Of a stretch of 31,827 bases of DNA, positions 23,315 through 31,402 are shown in pieces. The notes beneath the pieces are model-generated. The model was not told where the DNA came from and did not search any database. It saw only the letters and a list, made by a program, of their open reading frames with translations. Made by a program: the position numbers and the translations under genes. Position 1 is the stretch's first letter. Every line of letters begins with the position of its first letter. Origin of the DNA: CAZRIE01 sp964600075 (GTDB taxonomy: Bacteria; Bacteroidota; Bacteroidia; Flavobacteriales; Flavobacteriaceae); the NCBI GenBank assembly GCA_964600075.1, contig CAZRIE010000042.1, positions 1 to 31,827 of the forward strand. The letters are read 5' to 3'.

Positions 23315-24242
23315 GGGAACCTTTACTTTGTACGGTCTGTATAAATATATCGTTTGCCGATGGAATCGTTTCCACAAAATGGTTGATGTTCGCCTTGGTG
23401 GAAAGATAACTCAGTACCTCGCGAGAATCGCTTGACGGCAACTGTAGCGTAAAATCTAACTGATTTTCATGGGCATTATACCGTGAAGAGCTAATTTGGA
23501 ATTTATCAGCAAGCTCCTTTAAAAGCGTATCGGCGTTTTGGGTTTCGATACCTACGTTGAAAATATTGTTCTTGTACGCCTTTTTGATATCGGATAATTT
23601 GCCGTCCAATATTTTTTCAGAACGGTGAATAAGGGCTATATAGTCGCACAATTCTTCAACGGATTCCATTCTATGTGTAGAAAATATAATAGACGCACCG
23701 TTTTCTTTTAGTTTGAGAATTTCTTCTTTTATGATATTAGCGTTGATCGGGTCAAAACCGCTAAAAGGCTCATCGAAAATAAGAAGTTTCGGTTCATGGA
23801 GAACCGTAACAATAAATTGTATTTTCTGCGCCATGCCTTTAGAAAGTTCCTGTATCTTTTTGTTCCACCAGTCTCCTATTTCTAAACGCTCGAACCAAAA
23901 TTTCAAACGCTTTTTGGCCTCTGCTTTTGAGAGTCCTTTCAACTGTGCCAAATACAGGGTCTGCTCACCTACCTTCATGCTTCTGTAAAGTCCCCTTTCT
24001 TCGGGCAGATAGCCGATTTGAGAAATATGATGTGCTTTTAAGATCTCCCCATTAAAAAATACTTCCCCTTTATCGGGAAACATGATTTGATTTATAATAC
24101 GGATGAGAGTGGTCTTTCCTGCACCATTGGGTCCCAAAAGACCGTAAATAGTATTCTTGGGTATTTCCAAGGAAACTTTGTCGAGAGCAAAATGTTCGCC
24201 AAATTTTTTGGTGACGTTCTTAGTAACCAAAATGTTGTTCAT
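23307..24242 (-). CDS. ABC transporter ATP-binding protein (NatA-like)
   Basis: A 311-residue ABC ATPase. Walker A GPNGAGKTT (about 37-45), Q-loop region YLPEERGLY, signature LSKGMAQK, Walker B LLIFDEPFSGFDP with its catalytic Glu, and H-loop IIFSTHRM are all present. The C-terminal DUF4162-type region (about 220-305) is usual for ATPases paired with ABC-2 permeases of the NatB kind. It powers export together with the permease that overlaps its 3' end. The upstream terminator after dnaJ and the repeat-containing 220-nt gap suggest it is transcribed apart from grpE-dnaJ. Confidence 0.94.
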   Translation of the reverse strand: MNNILVTKNVTKKFGEHFALDKVSLEIPKNTIYGLLGPNGAGKTTLIRIINQIMFPDKGEVFFNGEILKAHHISQIGYLPEERGLYRSMKVGEQTLYLAQLKGLSKAEAKKRLKFWFERLEIGDWWNKKIQELSKGMAQKIQFIVTVLHEPKLLIFDEPFSGFDPINANIIKEEILKLKENGASIIFSTHRMESVEELCDYIALIHRSEKILDGKLSDIKKAYKNNIFNVGIETQNADTLLKELADKFQISSSRYNAHENQLDFTLQLPSSDSREVLSYLSTKANINHFVETIPSANDIFIQTVQSKGSHE

Positions 24243-24273
24243 GCAAGCAATTTTGTCAAAGATATAGAAAAGA

Positions 24274-24296
24274 GTTTGCAGTTTGCAGTTGCAGTC
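24274..24296. repeat. Short GTTTGCA tandem repeat
   Basis: GTTTGCA occurs twice in tandem (24274-24287), followed by GTTGCAGT. On the minus strand it lies 32 nt upstream of the ABC ATPase start, in its leader or promoter region. It resembles the GGCAGT repeat at 19828. Confidence 0.6.
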
Positions 24297-24341
24297 GGTA
24301 GAAAAAATGCGGATAGAATATTGCCCTTTCTACCCCTATAA

Positions 24342-24375
24342 AACAAAAACCCACCCTTAACTGAATAAGGATGGG
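24342..24375 (-). terminator. Intrinsic terminator of grpE-dnaJ
   Basis: On the minus strand CCCATCCTTA and TAAGGGTGGG pair over 10 positions (one G-U), followed by TTTTTGTTTT. It lies 90 nt after the dnaJ stop. Confidence 0.75.
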
Positions 24376-24464
24376 AAAAAAATTGCTATGAAAAAGAAAA
24401 TTAATATCAGTTTCCCAATATTAAATCAAATATACGTTTTTTATTTAAAACCCAAAGTATTTCG

Positions 24465-25580
24465 TCAAGAGAACATATCTTTAACTTTCTCGAAGAAAGA
24501 TTTATCGGATTTTTCTGGTTTTGGTTCAAAATTTTCGTCGCCCTGCATACGTTCAAAGAACTCTTTTTGTTCTTTGTTCAATTCTTTTGGTGTCCAGACG
24601 TTTACATGTACCAAAAGATCACCGCTTCCATAGCCATTGATGCTCGATATGCCTTTTCCACGCAAGCGTAATATTTTACCCGATTGAATACCCGATTCCA
24701 GTTTGATACGCACTTTACCTCCTACGGCATCAATTTCTTTCGAAGTACCGAGAACAGCCTCGGAAATACTGACATATAAATCGTAGTGCAAATTATCACC
24801 TTCACGTTTCAAGGTTTCGTGATCTTGCGTTTCTATGGCCACCAATAAATCGCCAGGCACACCGTTTCCGGGAGCATCGTTACCCTTTCCGGGTACTTTT
24901 AATTGCATACCTTCTTCCACTCCCGCAGGAATATTAATCGACACCGTTTCTTCGACAATTTTAAGCCCCTGGCCATCGGCATCGCTAGGTTTTTTGTCCA
25001 ACATTTGACCGCTTCCGCCACAGGTACTGCATGTTGTGGCCGTTTGCATACGACCCAAAATCGTATTAGTGATTTTTGCTACTTGACCTCTTCCGTTACA
25101 AGTGCTACATGTTTTATAGGTAACCCCATCAGCTTGCATTTTTCGCCGTACTTTCACCTTTTTCTCTACTCCATTAGCTACATCTTCCAAAGTAAGCTTT
25201 ACCCGTATACGCAAATTACTTCCTTTGGCCCTACGTTGGCCACCGCCACTAAAACCACCAAAGCCACCTCCACCGCCGAAGGCACTTCCGAAGATATCAC
25301 CAAATTGGCTGAAGATATCGTCCATATTCATACCTCCACCACTAAAACCACCTGCACCATCAAAAGCGGCATGACCGAATTGGTCGTAACGCGCCTTCTT
25401 GTCCGGATTGCTCAAGACTTCATAGGCTTCCGCAGATTTTTTGAACATTTCTTCTGCTTTGGAATCACCGGGGTTCTTATCTGGATGATGTTTCAATGCC
25501 TTTTTTCTATAGGCCTTTTTTATTTCCGCAGCACTGGCACTTTTGCTGACACCCAGTATATCGTAATAATCTTCCTTCAT
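24465..25580 (-). CDS. dnaJ: Chaperone DnaJ with a reduced zinc domain
   Basis: DnaJ (Hsp40) brings unfolded proteins to DnaK and stimulates its ATPase. The 371-residue protein has a J domain with HPD at 32-34, a Gly/Phe-rich region (about 74-115) and two C-terminal beta domains. The zinc domain contains only two CxxCxGxG motifs (Cys158/161 and Cys184/187) instead of four. From order and spacing the retained pair corresponds to E. coli motifs 2 and 3 (zinc centre II); motifs 1 and 4 are gone. The rest looks fully functional, and as I recall this form is normal in flavobacteria. It follows grpE by 9 nt; dnaK is not in the window. Confidence 0.95.
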   Translation of the reverse strand: MKEDYYDILGVSKSASAAEIKKAYRKKALKHHPDKNPGDSKAEEMFKKSAEAYEVLSNPDKKARYDQFGHAAFDGAGGFSGGGMNMDDIFSQFGDIFGSAFGGGGGFGGFSGGGQRRAKGSNLRIRVKLTLEDVANGVEKKVKVRRKMQADGVTYKTCSTCNGRGQVAKITNTILGRMQTATTCSTCGGSGQMLDKKPSDADGQGLKIVEETVSINIPAGVEEGMQLKVPGKGNDAPGNGVPGDLLVAIETQDHETLKREGDNLHYDLYVSISEAVLGTSKEIDAVGGKVRIKLESGIQSGKILRLRGKGISSINGYGSGDLLVHVNVWTPKELNKEQKEFFERMQGDENFEPKPEKSDKSFFEKVKDMFS

Positions 25581-25589
25581 TCTTGAATT

Positions 25590-26150
25590 TTAATTTCCGA
25601 CAACCACTTTGGGGTGACGGATGATTCTATCACCTAGCTTGAAACCTTTCTCGACCACATCAACAATTTTACCTTTAAGTTTCTTGTTAGGGGCCGGGAT
25701 CTGGGTAATCGCATCGTGCACTTCGGCATCAAATGTATCACCCTGTTTTGTACCCACTTCTTCAAGGCCCTTTGATTTTAACGTTTCGCGAAACTTGACC
25801 CGGATCAACTCGATACCTTTGAACATTTCTTTATCGTCAGATTTTGCCAATTCTTTTAGTGCGCGATCAAAATCGTCCATGACCGGCAACACAGCGACCA
25901 TAATCTCTTGACCAGCGGTCTTGAAAAGCTCCATACGTTCTTTCGACGTTCGCCTTTTGAAATTTTCGAATTCAGCAAACAAACGTAAAAATTTATCTTT
26001 TTCTTTCGCCAAATCTTCCCGTAACTGATCTTCTACGGTCATTTCTTCTTGCTTGTTGTCAGCTTGGTCCGTATCATTGCCGTTCATGGCATTGGTCTGC
26101 TCTTGATTGATTTTTTCATCAAAGTCTTCGGTTATATCTTTATCGCTCAT
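25590..26150 (-). CDS. grpE: Nucleotide exchange factor GrpE
   Basis: GrpE releases ADP from DnaK so the chaperone cycle can proceed. At 186 residues it is of usual length. The first 45 residues are acidic and probably disordered. A long coiled-coil helix follows (about 40-95; DKFLRLFAEFENFKRRTSKE is the family hallmark), and the C-terminal beta domain contains DAITQIPAP and KLGDRIIRHPKVVVG. It is first in the grpE-dnaJ operon and has a well-matched promoter with repeats around it that may carry stress control. Confidence 0.96.
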   Translation of the reverse strand: MSDKDITEDFDEKINQEQTNAMNGNDTDQADNKQEEMTVEDQLREDLAKEKDKFLRLFAEFENFKRRTSKERMELFKTAGQEIMVAVLPVMDDFDRALKELAKSDDKEMFKGIELIRVKFRETLKSKGLEEVGTKQGDTFDAEVHDAITQIPAPNKKLKGKIVDVVEKGFKLGDRIIRHPKVVVGN

Positions 26151-26182
26151 ATATGCTTCAATTTAATTTCATCAATAAGAAC

Positions 26183-26224
26183 TGGCAAAAGTACTGCCAA
26201 TTCTTTAAAAATGTCAAAATGTCA
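26183..26224 (-). promoter_or_regulatory. Promoter of grpE-dnaJ with overlapping repeats
   Basis: On the minus strand TTG (26217-26215), 21 nt, then TACTTTTG (26193-26186), a full match to TAnnTTTG. An inverted repeat TGGCA-N7-TGCCA (26183-26199) covers the -7 box. A direct repeat TGACAT-TT-TGACAT (26224-26211) covers the -33 element. These are candidate operator sites for heat-shock control; no CIRCE element is seen. Confidence 0.6.
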
Positions 26225-26336
26225 CTAAAAAAAACGGTAGACCACTATGCTTCTAGGCAGTAGAGGCAAGACTTTTTTTGGAAGCGAAAATTAGTCCTAT
26301 CTAGTCAATATATAGAATGGAATATGAATTCTGCAG

Positions 26337-26373
26337 GTATAAAAAAATCCGCTGTCGGCGGATTTTTTTATAC
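26337..26373 (-). terminator. Intrinsic terminator after the TIGR01777 gene
   Basis: A perfect hairpin: GTATAAAAAAATCCGC and GCGGATTTTTTTATAC around the 5-nt loop TGTCG. It has T runs on both strands; on the minus strand it lies about 127 nt after the stop at 26500. The surrounding gap (26225-26499) holds no gene that I can see. Confidence 0.8.
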
Positions 26374-26499
26374 TTTCAAAATGTTTCTTTTATGAATTTA
26401 ATTTTAGCTAATGGTTCTCGATTCTAATAGAAAAGCGGTCTATATTCTTTTCGAAGGATATATAAGATTAGGTTACCTTCAGGAAATATACTCCTTATT

Positions 26500-27441
26500 T
26501 TAAGCAACATCGGTAGAATCATCTCGATGGCCCTCTTCATAAATGGCTTCAAGTGCCACACGAACATTCGGAAAGTTGAAGTAAAAACCTTCCTCCTCTA
26601 TTTTTTTACAGCTCACACGTTGACTGGCGAACAAAATATAGGACATTTGGCCCAAGATCGCCTGCATTGCAAATTTAGGAATGTTGGGCAAAAATAAAGG
26701 CTTGTTTACCACATTCGCAATTTCTTTAACAAGCTTATTGTTCGTTACCGGATTAGGCCCGACCCCATTGTAGATCCCCTCTAACCTATTTTCGACTGCA
26801 AACAGAAAAATACGGGCCAAGTCTGAAATGTGGACCCAAGATTGCCATTGCTGACCACTACCAAAGGCCGCGCCCATATAATTTTTTATCGGCTTTGCTA
26901 TTTCTGGTAATGCGCCACCTTCTTGAGACATCACCAATCCTATTCTTATTTTTGTAACGTTAAATTTGAAATTGTTAAACCTATCGGCCTCTTTTTCCCA
27001 AGCTTCAACGACCTCGCCTAAAAAACTATCGTCAACCGCCGTTTCATTCTCCGTGTAATAATTGGTCAATGAATCAGGATACACGCCAATCGCAGAGGCA
27101 GAAACAAAAGAAGTAATACTACTATGGTCTATTTTATCTAATGCACTATGGAGAGTACGCAAGGTGTCTACTCTACTCGAAAGAATCGTTTCCCTATAAC
27201 TGGTCGTCCAACGTTTTGATATACTGGCTCCTGCCAAATTGATAATGGCCGTTACACCCTCAAAACACTTCAAATCGATTTCACCTGAATTAGGGTTCCA
27301 ATAAAATCCATTAAAGTCAGGTTTCGCAACTATTTTTTCTTTACTGGTCGTCAAATAGTTCACCGCAATATTTTCGACTTGGCAATGCTTTACGATTTCG
27401 CATCCCACAAGTCCGGTGGCCCCTGTAATCAAAATTGTCAT
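26500..27441 (-). CDS. TIGR01777 (YfcH/SDR39U1) family NAD(P)-binding epimerase-like protein
   Basis: A 313-residue member of the atypical short-chain dehydrogenase group SDR39U. The dinucleotide-binding motif GATGLVG is right at the start (MTILITGATGLVGCEIVKHC), so I prefer the ATG at 27441 over the frame start eight codons upstream. Other family blocks are INLAGASISKRWT, SRVDTLRTL, SASAIGVYP and HISDLARIF, and the C-terminal DUF1731 region around QRVSCKKIEEEGFYF. The substrate is unknown; relatives are annotated as epimerases or as cell-division inhibitor SulA-like by old error. It appears monocistronic. Confidence 0.92.
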   Translation of the reverse strand: MTILITGATGLVGCEIVKHCQVENIAVNYLTTSKEKIVAKPDFNGFYWNPNSGEIDLKCFEGVTAIINLAGASISKRWTTSYRETILSSRVDTLRTLHSALDKIDHSSITSFVSASAIGVYPDSLTNYYTENETAVDDSFLGEVVEAWEKEADRFNNFKFNVTKIRIGLVMSQEGGALPEIAKPIKNYMGAAFGSGQQWQSWVHISDLARIFLFAVENRLEGIYNGVGPNPVTNNKLVKEIANVVNKPLFLPNIPKFAMQAILGQMSYILFASQRVSCKKIEEEGFYFNFPNVRVALEAIYEEGHRDDSTDVA

Positions 27442-27570
27442 GCCTCGAAGATAAGGCATCGCCATAGCACCTGATCGACATTTAATTTGGATTTAACACT
27501 ATTGTTCAACCCAATGTTAATATAAGCTCGAAGTCTCTATTTAATTAACTTTTTATAAAGAAAACCGAGT

Positions 27571-28230
27571 TTATTTTTTGGCGCGCAGCATCTCACGTTT
27601 TCCCGGCGGGCCGGGTAGACGCTCAACTGTGAAACCAACAGCTTGCATAGCACGACGAACGCTACCTTTCGCTGCATAGGTGACCAAAATACCATCATTT
27701 TTCATGGCGTCGTACATTATCGAGAAGATATCTTCCGTCCAAAGTTCGGGCTGTACACGGGCCCCGAAAGCATCGAAATAGATAAGATCAAACGCTTCTT
27801 TATCATTGATTTCCAAAAAATATTTTTGCTGTTTTGCCAAGGAGAAGTCTTCGGAAATGGCAACCTCCTCTTCCCAAGGCGATTGATGCATCTTCAAAAA
27901 AGCCGACTCGAACTTTTCAGCATCCAATTCGGAAATATAATTGAGTTGTCGCAGTTCTTCCGGCGAAACCGGATATTTCTCGATGCCCCTATATTCAATC
28001 TGAAGTTCTCTTTTTTTGGCCTCTAAAAGCGTAATAAAAGCGTTGAGACCCGTACCGAAACCAATTTCTAAAATCGAGATTTTTCTATCTATAAAAAGGG
28101 ATAGTCCATGTTTAATAAATACATGGTAGGCCTCTTGAATCGCGCCATGTTTCGAATGGTACTGCTCGTCCCAATCTGAAATCTGGATGGTCTTTGAACC
28201 GTCGGCCGTAGTGATGATCTTTCGTTTCAA
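27571..28230 (-). CDS. mnmD: tRNA 5-methylaminomethyl-2-thiouridine methyltransferase MnmD
   Basis: MnmD uses S-adenosylmethionine to finish the mnm5s2U modification at the wobble position of tRNAs for Lys, Glu and Gln. The 219-residue protein corresponds to the methyltransferase half of E. coli MnmC only; there is no FAD oxidase half. The SAM motif is ILEIGFGTGLNAF (about 52-64), and the catalytic region has YFDAFGARVQPELWT and LVTYAAKGSVRRAMQAVGF followed by PGPPGKREMLRA, all family marks. The ATG at 28230 gives the usual N-terminus. The gap of about 100 nt to the TIGR01777 gene start gives no clear evidence for or against cotranscription. Confidence 0.93.
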   Translation of the reverse strand: MKRKIITTADGSKTIQISDWDEQYHSKHGAIQEAYHVFIKHGLSLFIDRKISILEIGFGTGLNAFITLLEAKKRELQIEYRGIEKYPVSPEELRQLNYISELDAEKFESAFLKMHQSPWEEEVAISEDFSLAKQQKYFLEINDKEAFDLIYFDAFGARVQPELWTEDIFSIMYDAMKNDGILVTYAAKGSVRRAMQAVGFTVERLPGPPGKREMLRAKK

Positions 28231-28489
28231 GTTTTAAGTTACCTACAAAATGATTTAAACTTTTTAGTACACTTCTAAAACCTTAGCTATTTAGTGCTTT
28301 TTCTTCCAGCCCCCTTCAAAGAGATATTTCCTAGATTGAGACAGCACGTCAAGTTCCCTCTCTTAAATCTTCTCCCCAAGAGGGAAAGAACTTTTTGACA
28401 ACATGCCATTTCTTAGTAAATTACTCTTCATCGGGTGATTTTACTTTTATCAAACTTGGAACATGAAACAATAGAAACCTAAAGCTCTT

Positions 28490-28996
28490 TTATTGTTTTA
28501 CCAGCAACACACCATCGGCCTCAAAACCATAGGTCTTTTTGGGCTGGGTAATCTTGGCAATCTCGGCTTCCGATCGGCCACCATCTTTGGCATAGTGTTT
28601 TTGGTCTTCTACGCTCATGGCCTCTACAAAAGCAAATCCGTTTACAATAACCTCTTTTCCGGCAATATCCTTGGGCATAAAAAACCCGTAATCCTTAAAA
28701 CGCACCATACTTTCTTGCCCATCTTGCAATTGTACCTTCATCCAACATCCTTTCGCTTGACAGACATCAGTTACAGTCGCCTTAAATTTAGTTCGAACGG
28801 TATCGGCAATGACCATCCCACTATACTTCTCGGCCATTTCAGTATCAGCGATAGCATTCTCGTCATTGATTTCATCACCAAAAACAGCATAGTCAGTTGT
28901 GCCATTGTTTTTATTTACAGGCTCTTGTTTTCTTTCTTGCCCCCTGCACGCAAGAACGAGCGTAAAAAACACAAGTAAAAGGTTAAATCTCTTCAT
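28490..28996 (-). CDS. DUF4920-domain lipoprotein
   Basis: A 168-residue predicted lipoprotein. I choose the ATG at 28996, which gives the signal MKRFNLLLVFFTLVLAC with the lipobox LVLAC and Cys17; the frame can extend 13 codons to an upstream codon, but that would bury the signal. The DUF4920 domain (about 35-168) contains VTDVCQAKGCWMKVQ with a Cys-x4-Cys pair, FKDYGFFMPKDIAGK and VVNGFAF-like strands. Function is unknown; the fold is OB-like. It is transcribed away from ilvE. The region after the stop (28231-28489) shows an imperfect inverted repeat GTTCCCTCTCTT/AAGAGGGAAAGAAC (28353-28391) without a T run, and no gene. Confidence 0.9.
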   Translation of the reverse strand: MKRFNLLLVFFTLVLACRGQERKQEPVNKNNGTTDYAVFGDEINDENAIADTEMAEKYSGMVIADTVRTKFKATVTDVCQAKGCWMKVQLQDGQESMVRFKDYGFFMPKDIAGKEVIVNGFAFVEAMSVEDQKHYAKDGGRSEAEIAKITQPKKTYGFEADGVLLVKQ

Positions 28997-29101
28997 ATCT
29001 GATAAAAATTGGATTAGCAATACAAAACTGGACATTTTTGGACGAAAAAAGAAGAACAGTTTGGGATAAATCGCTAATTTTAATCCTTCAAATTAAAAAC
29101 G

Positions 29102-30166
29102 ATGGATACGACCATGCAAAAAGTTAGTATTGAACAGGTAAAAACCTCGAAGATAAATCAAGTAGATTTTGATAACCTGGATTTTGGCAACGTGTTTACC
29201 GATCATATGTTGGTCTGCGATTATAGGAACGGTACTTGGGAAGCTCCAAAAATTATGCCCTACCAGGCAATAAGTCTTGACCCTTCGGCAAAGATTTTCC
29301 ATTACGGTCAATCTATTTTCGAGGGCATGAAGGCCTATAAAGATGCGGACGATCAGGTATGGCTTTTTCGCCCTTTAGACAATCATAAGCGTTTGAATAT
29401 TTCGGCAAACCGTATGGCGATTCCGGAATTACCAGAAGACTATTTTATGGAAGGCCTTAAGACCTTGGTCGACCTTGATAAAAAATGGGTTCCTAAAAAA
29501 GAAGGAAGCTCCCTATACATACGACCATTTATTTTCGCCTCGGGAATAGGATTTCACGCCTCGCCCTCTGATGAATATAAATTTATTATCTGCCTTGCCC
29601 CATCGGGCCCTTATTTTTCAGGAAAGGTAAAAGTACTGATCGAAGAAAAATATTCTCGTTCTGCCAATGGCGGTGTTGGCTATGCCAAAGCAGGCGGCAA
29701 CTATGCCGCACAATTCTACCCGACCCAATTAGCAGTTAAAAAGGGATATAACCAAGTCATCTGGACAGACGATAACAACCACGAATATATCGAAGAGGCA
29801 GGTGCGATGAACATTTTTATACGTATTAACGATACTCTGATTACCGGCCCGACCAGCGACCGGATCCTTGATGGTATCACCCGTAAAAGCATTCTACAGA
29901 TTGCCGAAGATGAAGGCATACCTGCCGAGGTCAGAAAAATTACGGTTGGCGAAGTCGTCGAGGCCGCCAAAAACGGTAGCCTAAAAGAGATGTTCGGTGC
30001 CGGTACGGCAGCGGTTATCTCCTCTATCGCTACTTTTGGCTATCGTGATGTAGACTATGACCTGCCCGAGCTTTCGGAAAGTTATGCCTCACGCCTTAAA
30101 AAACGTATTACCGATATTCAGTTCAACCGTGCCGAAGACCCCTTTGGGTGGCGGTTAGGGGTATAA
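29102..30166 (+). CDS. ilvE: Branched-chain amino acid aminotransferase
   Basis: IlvE moves the amino group between glutamate and the keto acids of leucine, isoleucine and valine, the last step of their synthesis. The 354-residue, fold-type IV PLP enzyme is of the longer eukaryote-like BCAT class. The PLP lysine is Lys196 in GVGYAKAGGNYA; EAGAMNIF (about 236-243) and the late phosphate-binding GAGTAAVISS are present, as is HYGQSIFEGMKAY near 67-80. The ATG at 29102 is followed by a second ATG four codons on; either may be used. It is divergent from the DUF4920 gene and is followed by a weak hairpin. Confidence 0.95.
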   Translation: MDTTMQKVSIEQVKTSKINQVDFDNLDFGNVFTDHMLVCDYRNGTWEAPKIMPYQAISLDPSAKIFHYGQSIFEGMKAYKDADDQVWLFRPLDNHKRLNISANRMAIPELPEDYFMEGLKTLVDLDKKWVPKKEGSSLYIRPFIFASGIGFHASPSDEYKFIICLAPSGPYFSGKVKVLIEEKYSRSANGGVGYAKAGGNYAAQFYPTQLAVKKGYNQVIWTDDNNHEYIEEAGAMNIFIRINDTLITGPTSDRILDGITRKSILQIAEDEGIPAEVRKITVGEVVEAAKNGSLKEMFGAGTAAVISSIATFGYRDVDYDLPELSESYASRLKKRITDIQFNRAEDPFGWRLGV

Positions 30167-30205
30167 GGCTTACTTAAATTGCCATAAAGTTCCGCATAGT
30201 TGATT

Positions 30206-30231
30206 ATTAGCTTATAAGTCGAGCTAATTTT
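30206..30231 (+). terminator. Possible weak terminator after ilvE
   Basis: ATTAGCT and AGCTAAT pair across a 9-nt loop and are followed by TTT. The stem is short and AT-rich, so this is tentative. Confidence 0.35.
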
Positions 30232-30636
30232 ATGAATTAACTATATACCTAAGTTCGAGCACATTTGGCGAATGCCGACCAAAGTCGCTAGGTGCTATTG
30301 CATTCCCATATCTTGGAAAATATGCTCGAACTACAGGGCCAAACCAAATTGTTCACTGGCCCCAATACAGACTTTTGCCATTCGCCGCCCATTGAGGGAA
30401 AACCTACAAGAACGGCGGCCAAAAACAATTCGGTGCTGCCAAGTATACTCCCAATACCGCAAAATCGATGGAAAACTACTCTTATCATGGCCCTTCCAGC
30501 AAACTATGCCAAGAAACAAAGCACCATTCCGGTCAGTTTCCCCAACCATAGTTGCACGATTTTACTATATTTCCGTAAAATTAGTAGAACTGCGTTTGAC
30601 CCTGTACGTATGGGCAATTAAAAAAATAAAAGCATT
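30232..30636. other. Inverted-repeat-rich intergenic region between ilvE and the VOC gene
   Basis: About 400 nt with richer GC than its flanks and several inverted repeats: AGTTCGAGCA/TGCTCGAACT (30252-30261, 30323-30332), GGCGAATG/CATTCGCC (30267-30274, 30379-30386) and GCCGCC/GGCGGC (30384-30389, 30414-30419). The first two pairs interleave. Several overlapping frames stay open on both strands (up to 122 codons), but none looks like a protein. It may be a structured RNA, a repeat relic, or a leader of the VOC gene. Confidence 0.4.
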
Positions 30637-31146
30637 ATGACTAAAACTAGCTATCCAAGATCGTTTTCACATATCGGAATTACTGTTCCAGATATAAAAA
30701 AAGCTGTTGATTTTTATCGAGACGTTATGGGGTGGTATATCATAATGTCACCATCAAAAGTTCAGAAGGAAAGCGATACAGCAATTGGGCAAATGTGTAT
30801 TGATGTTTTTGGCGAAGATTGGGAAGAATTCGAAATTGCCCATATGTCGACTTCGGATGGCATTGGTATCGAATTATTTTCATTTCCACACGGAAACAAA
30901 GAAGCACCAGAGTTTAGTCCCTTCAATACCGGACTTTTTCATTTTTGCGTTCAAGATCCGGATATTGAAAATTTAACAAAGAAAATAGTGGAATATGGAG
31001 GAAAACAGCGCATGCCGATTAGAGAATATTATCCAAACGAAAAACCCTTTAAAATGGTTTACGTTGAGGATCCTTTCGGAATAGTATTCGAAATCTACAC
31101 GCACAGTTATGAACTAACATATTCATCTGGAGCTTATCAGGACTAA
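30637..31146 (+). CDS. VOC-family (glyoxalase/dioxygenase-like) protein
   Basis: A 169-residue vicinal-oxygen-chelate fold protein made of two beta-alpha-beta3 modules. The first begins SHIGITVPDIKKAVDFYRDV (metal ligand His12 expected), the second with FHFCVQDPDIENLTKKIVEY (second His) and ends with YVEDPFGIVFEIYTHSYE, where the Glu in FEIYTH is the usual last metal ligand. Substrate and reaction are unknown; relatives include lactoylglutathione lyase, dioxygenases and epimerases. Its codons look more AT-rich than those of ilvE, and the flanking DNA is unusual, so recent acquisition is possible. The ATG at 30637 has an AT-rich leader. Confidence 0.88.
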   Translation: MTKTSYPRSFSHIGITVPDIKKAVDFYRDVMGWYIIMSPSKVQKESDTAIGQMCIDVFGEDWEEFEIAHMSTSDGIGIELFSFPHGNKEAPEFSPFNTGLFHFCVQDPDIENLTKKIVEYGGKQRMPIREYYPNEKPFKMVYVEDPFGIVFEIYTHSYELTYSSGAYQD

Positions 31147-31402
31147 AAACCGTCTAGCGCAATACGAAATTGCTTGTTCTCGCCTACTTTTGAAAATTAT
31201 TTCAGATTTTCAATTTGGTTTACCGTTGTATAGTTAGGTGCTTTTGCTGTCCTCTCGCTTTGCTAGTCAGAAGCAGGTCTCAACTACGCATAGCCGAGAC
31301 CATTGGGCCAATTGTCTAAAACGTTACACAATTCTCAAACATGAAAATTCTTGCAATAGAAAATCAAGAAATTATGCTTTAATATTGATAAAGTTCTAAT
31401 AA
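31147..31402. other. Hairpin-rich gap after the VOC gene
   Basis: No gene is seen in 256 nt. Three small hairpins are present: GCAAT/ATTGC near 31159-31173, TTGAAAAT/ATTTTCAA at 31190-31213, and GGTCTC/GAGACC near 31278-31303. None has a terminator-like T run. Confidence 0.4.

Noticed and set aside
28353..28391. Inverted repeat as the DUF4920 terminator
   Set aside because: The stem is imperfect and no T run follows on the minus strand.
30272..30640. Overlapping ORFs of 122 and 109 codons on + and 66-72 codons on -
   Set aside because: Several frames are open at once because the stretch is GC-richer and stop-poor; none looks like a protein.
30232..31402. Integron cassette with attC sites around the VOC gene
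   Set aside because: A single GTTAGGT near 31231 resembles a core site, but no paired RYYYAAC/GTTRRRY arms with the right fold were found and no integrase is present.
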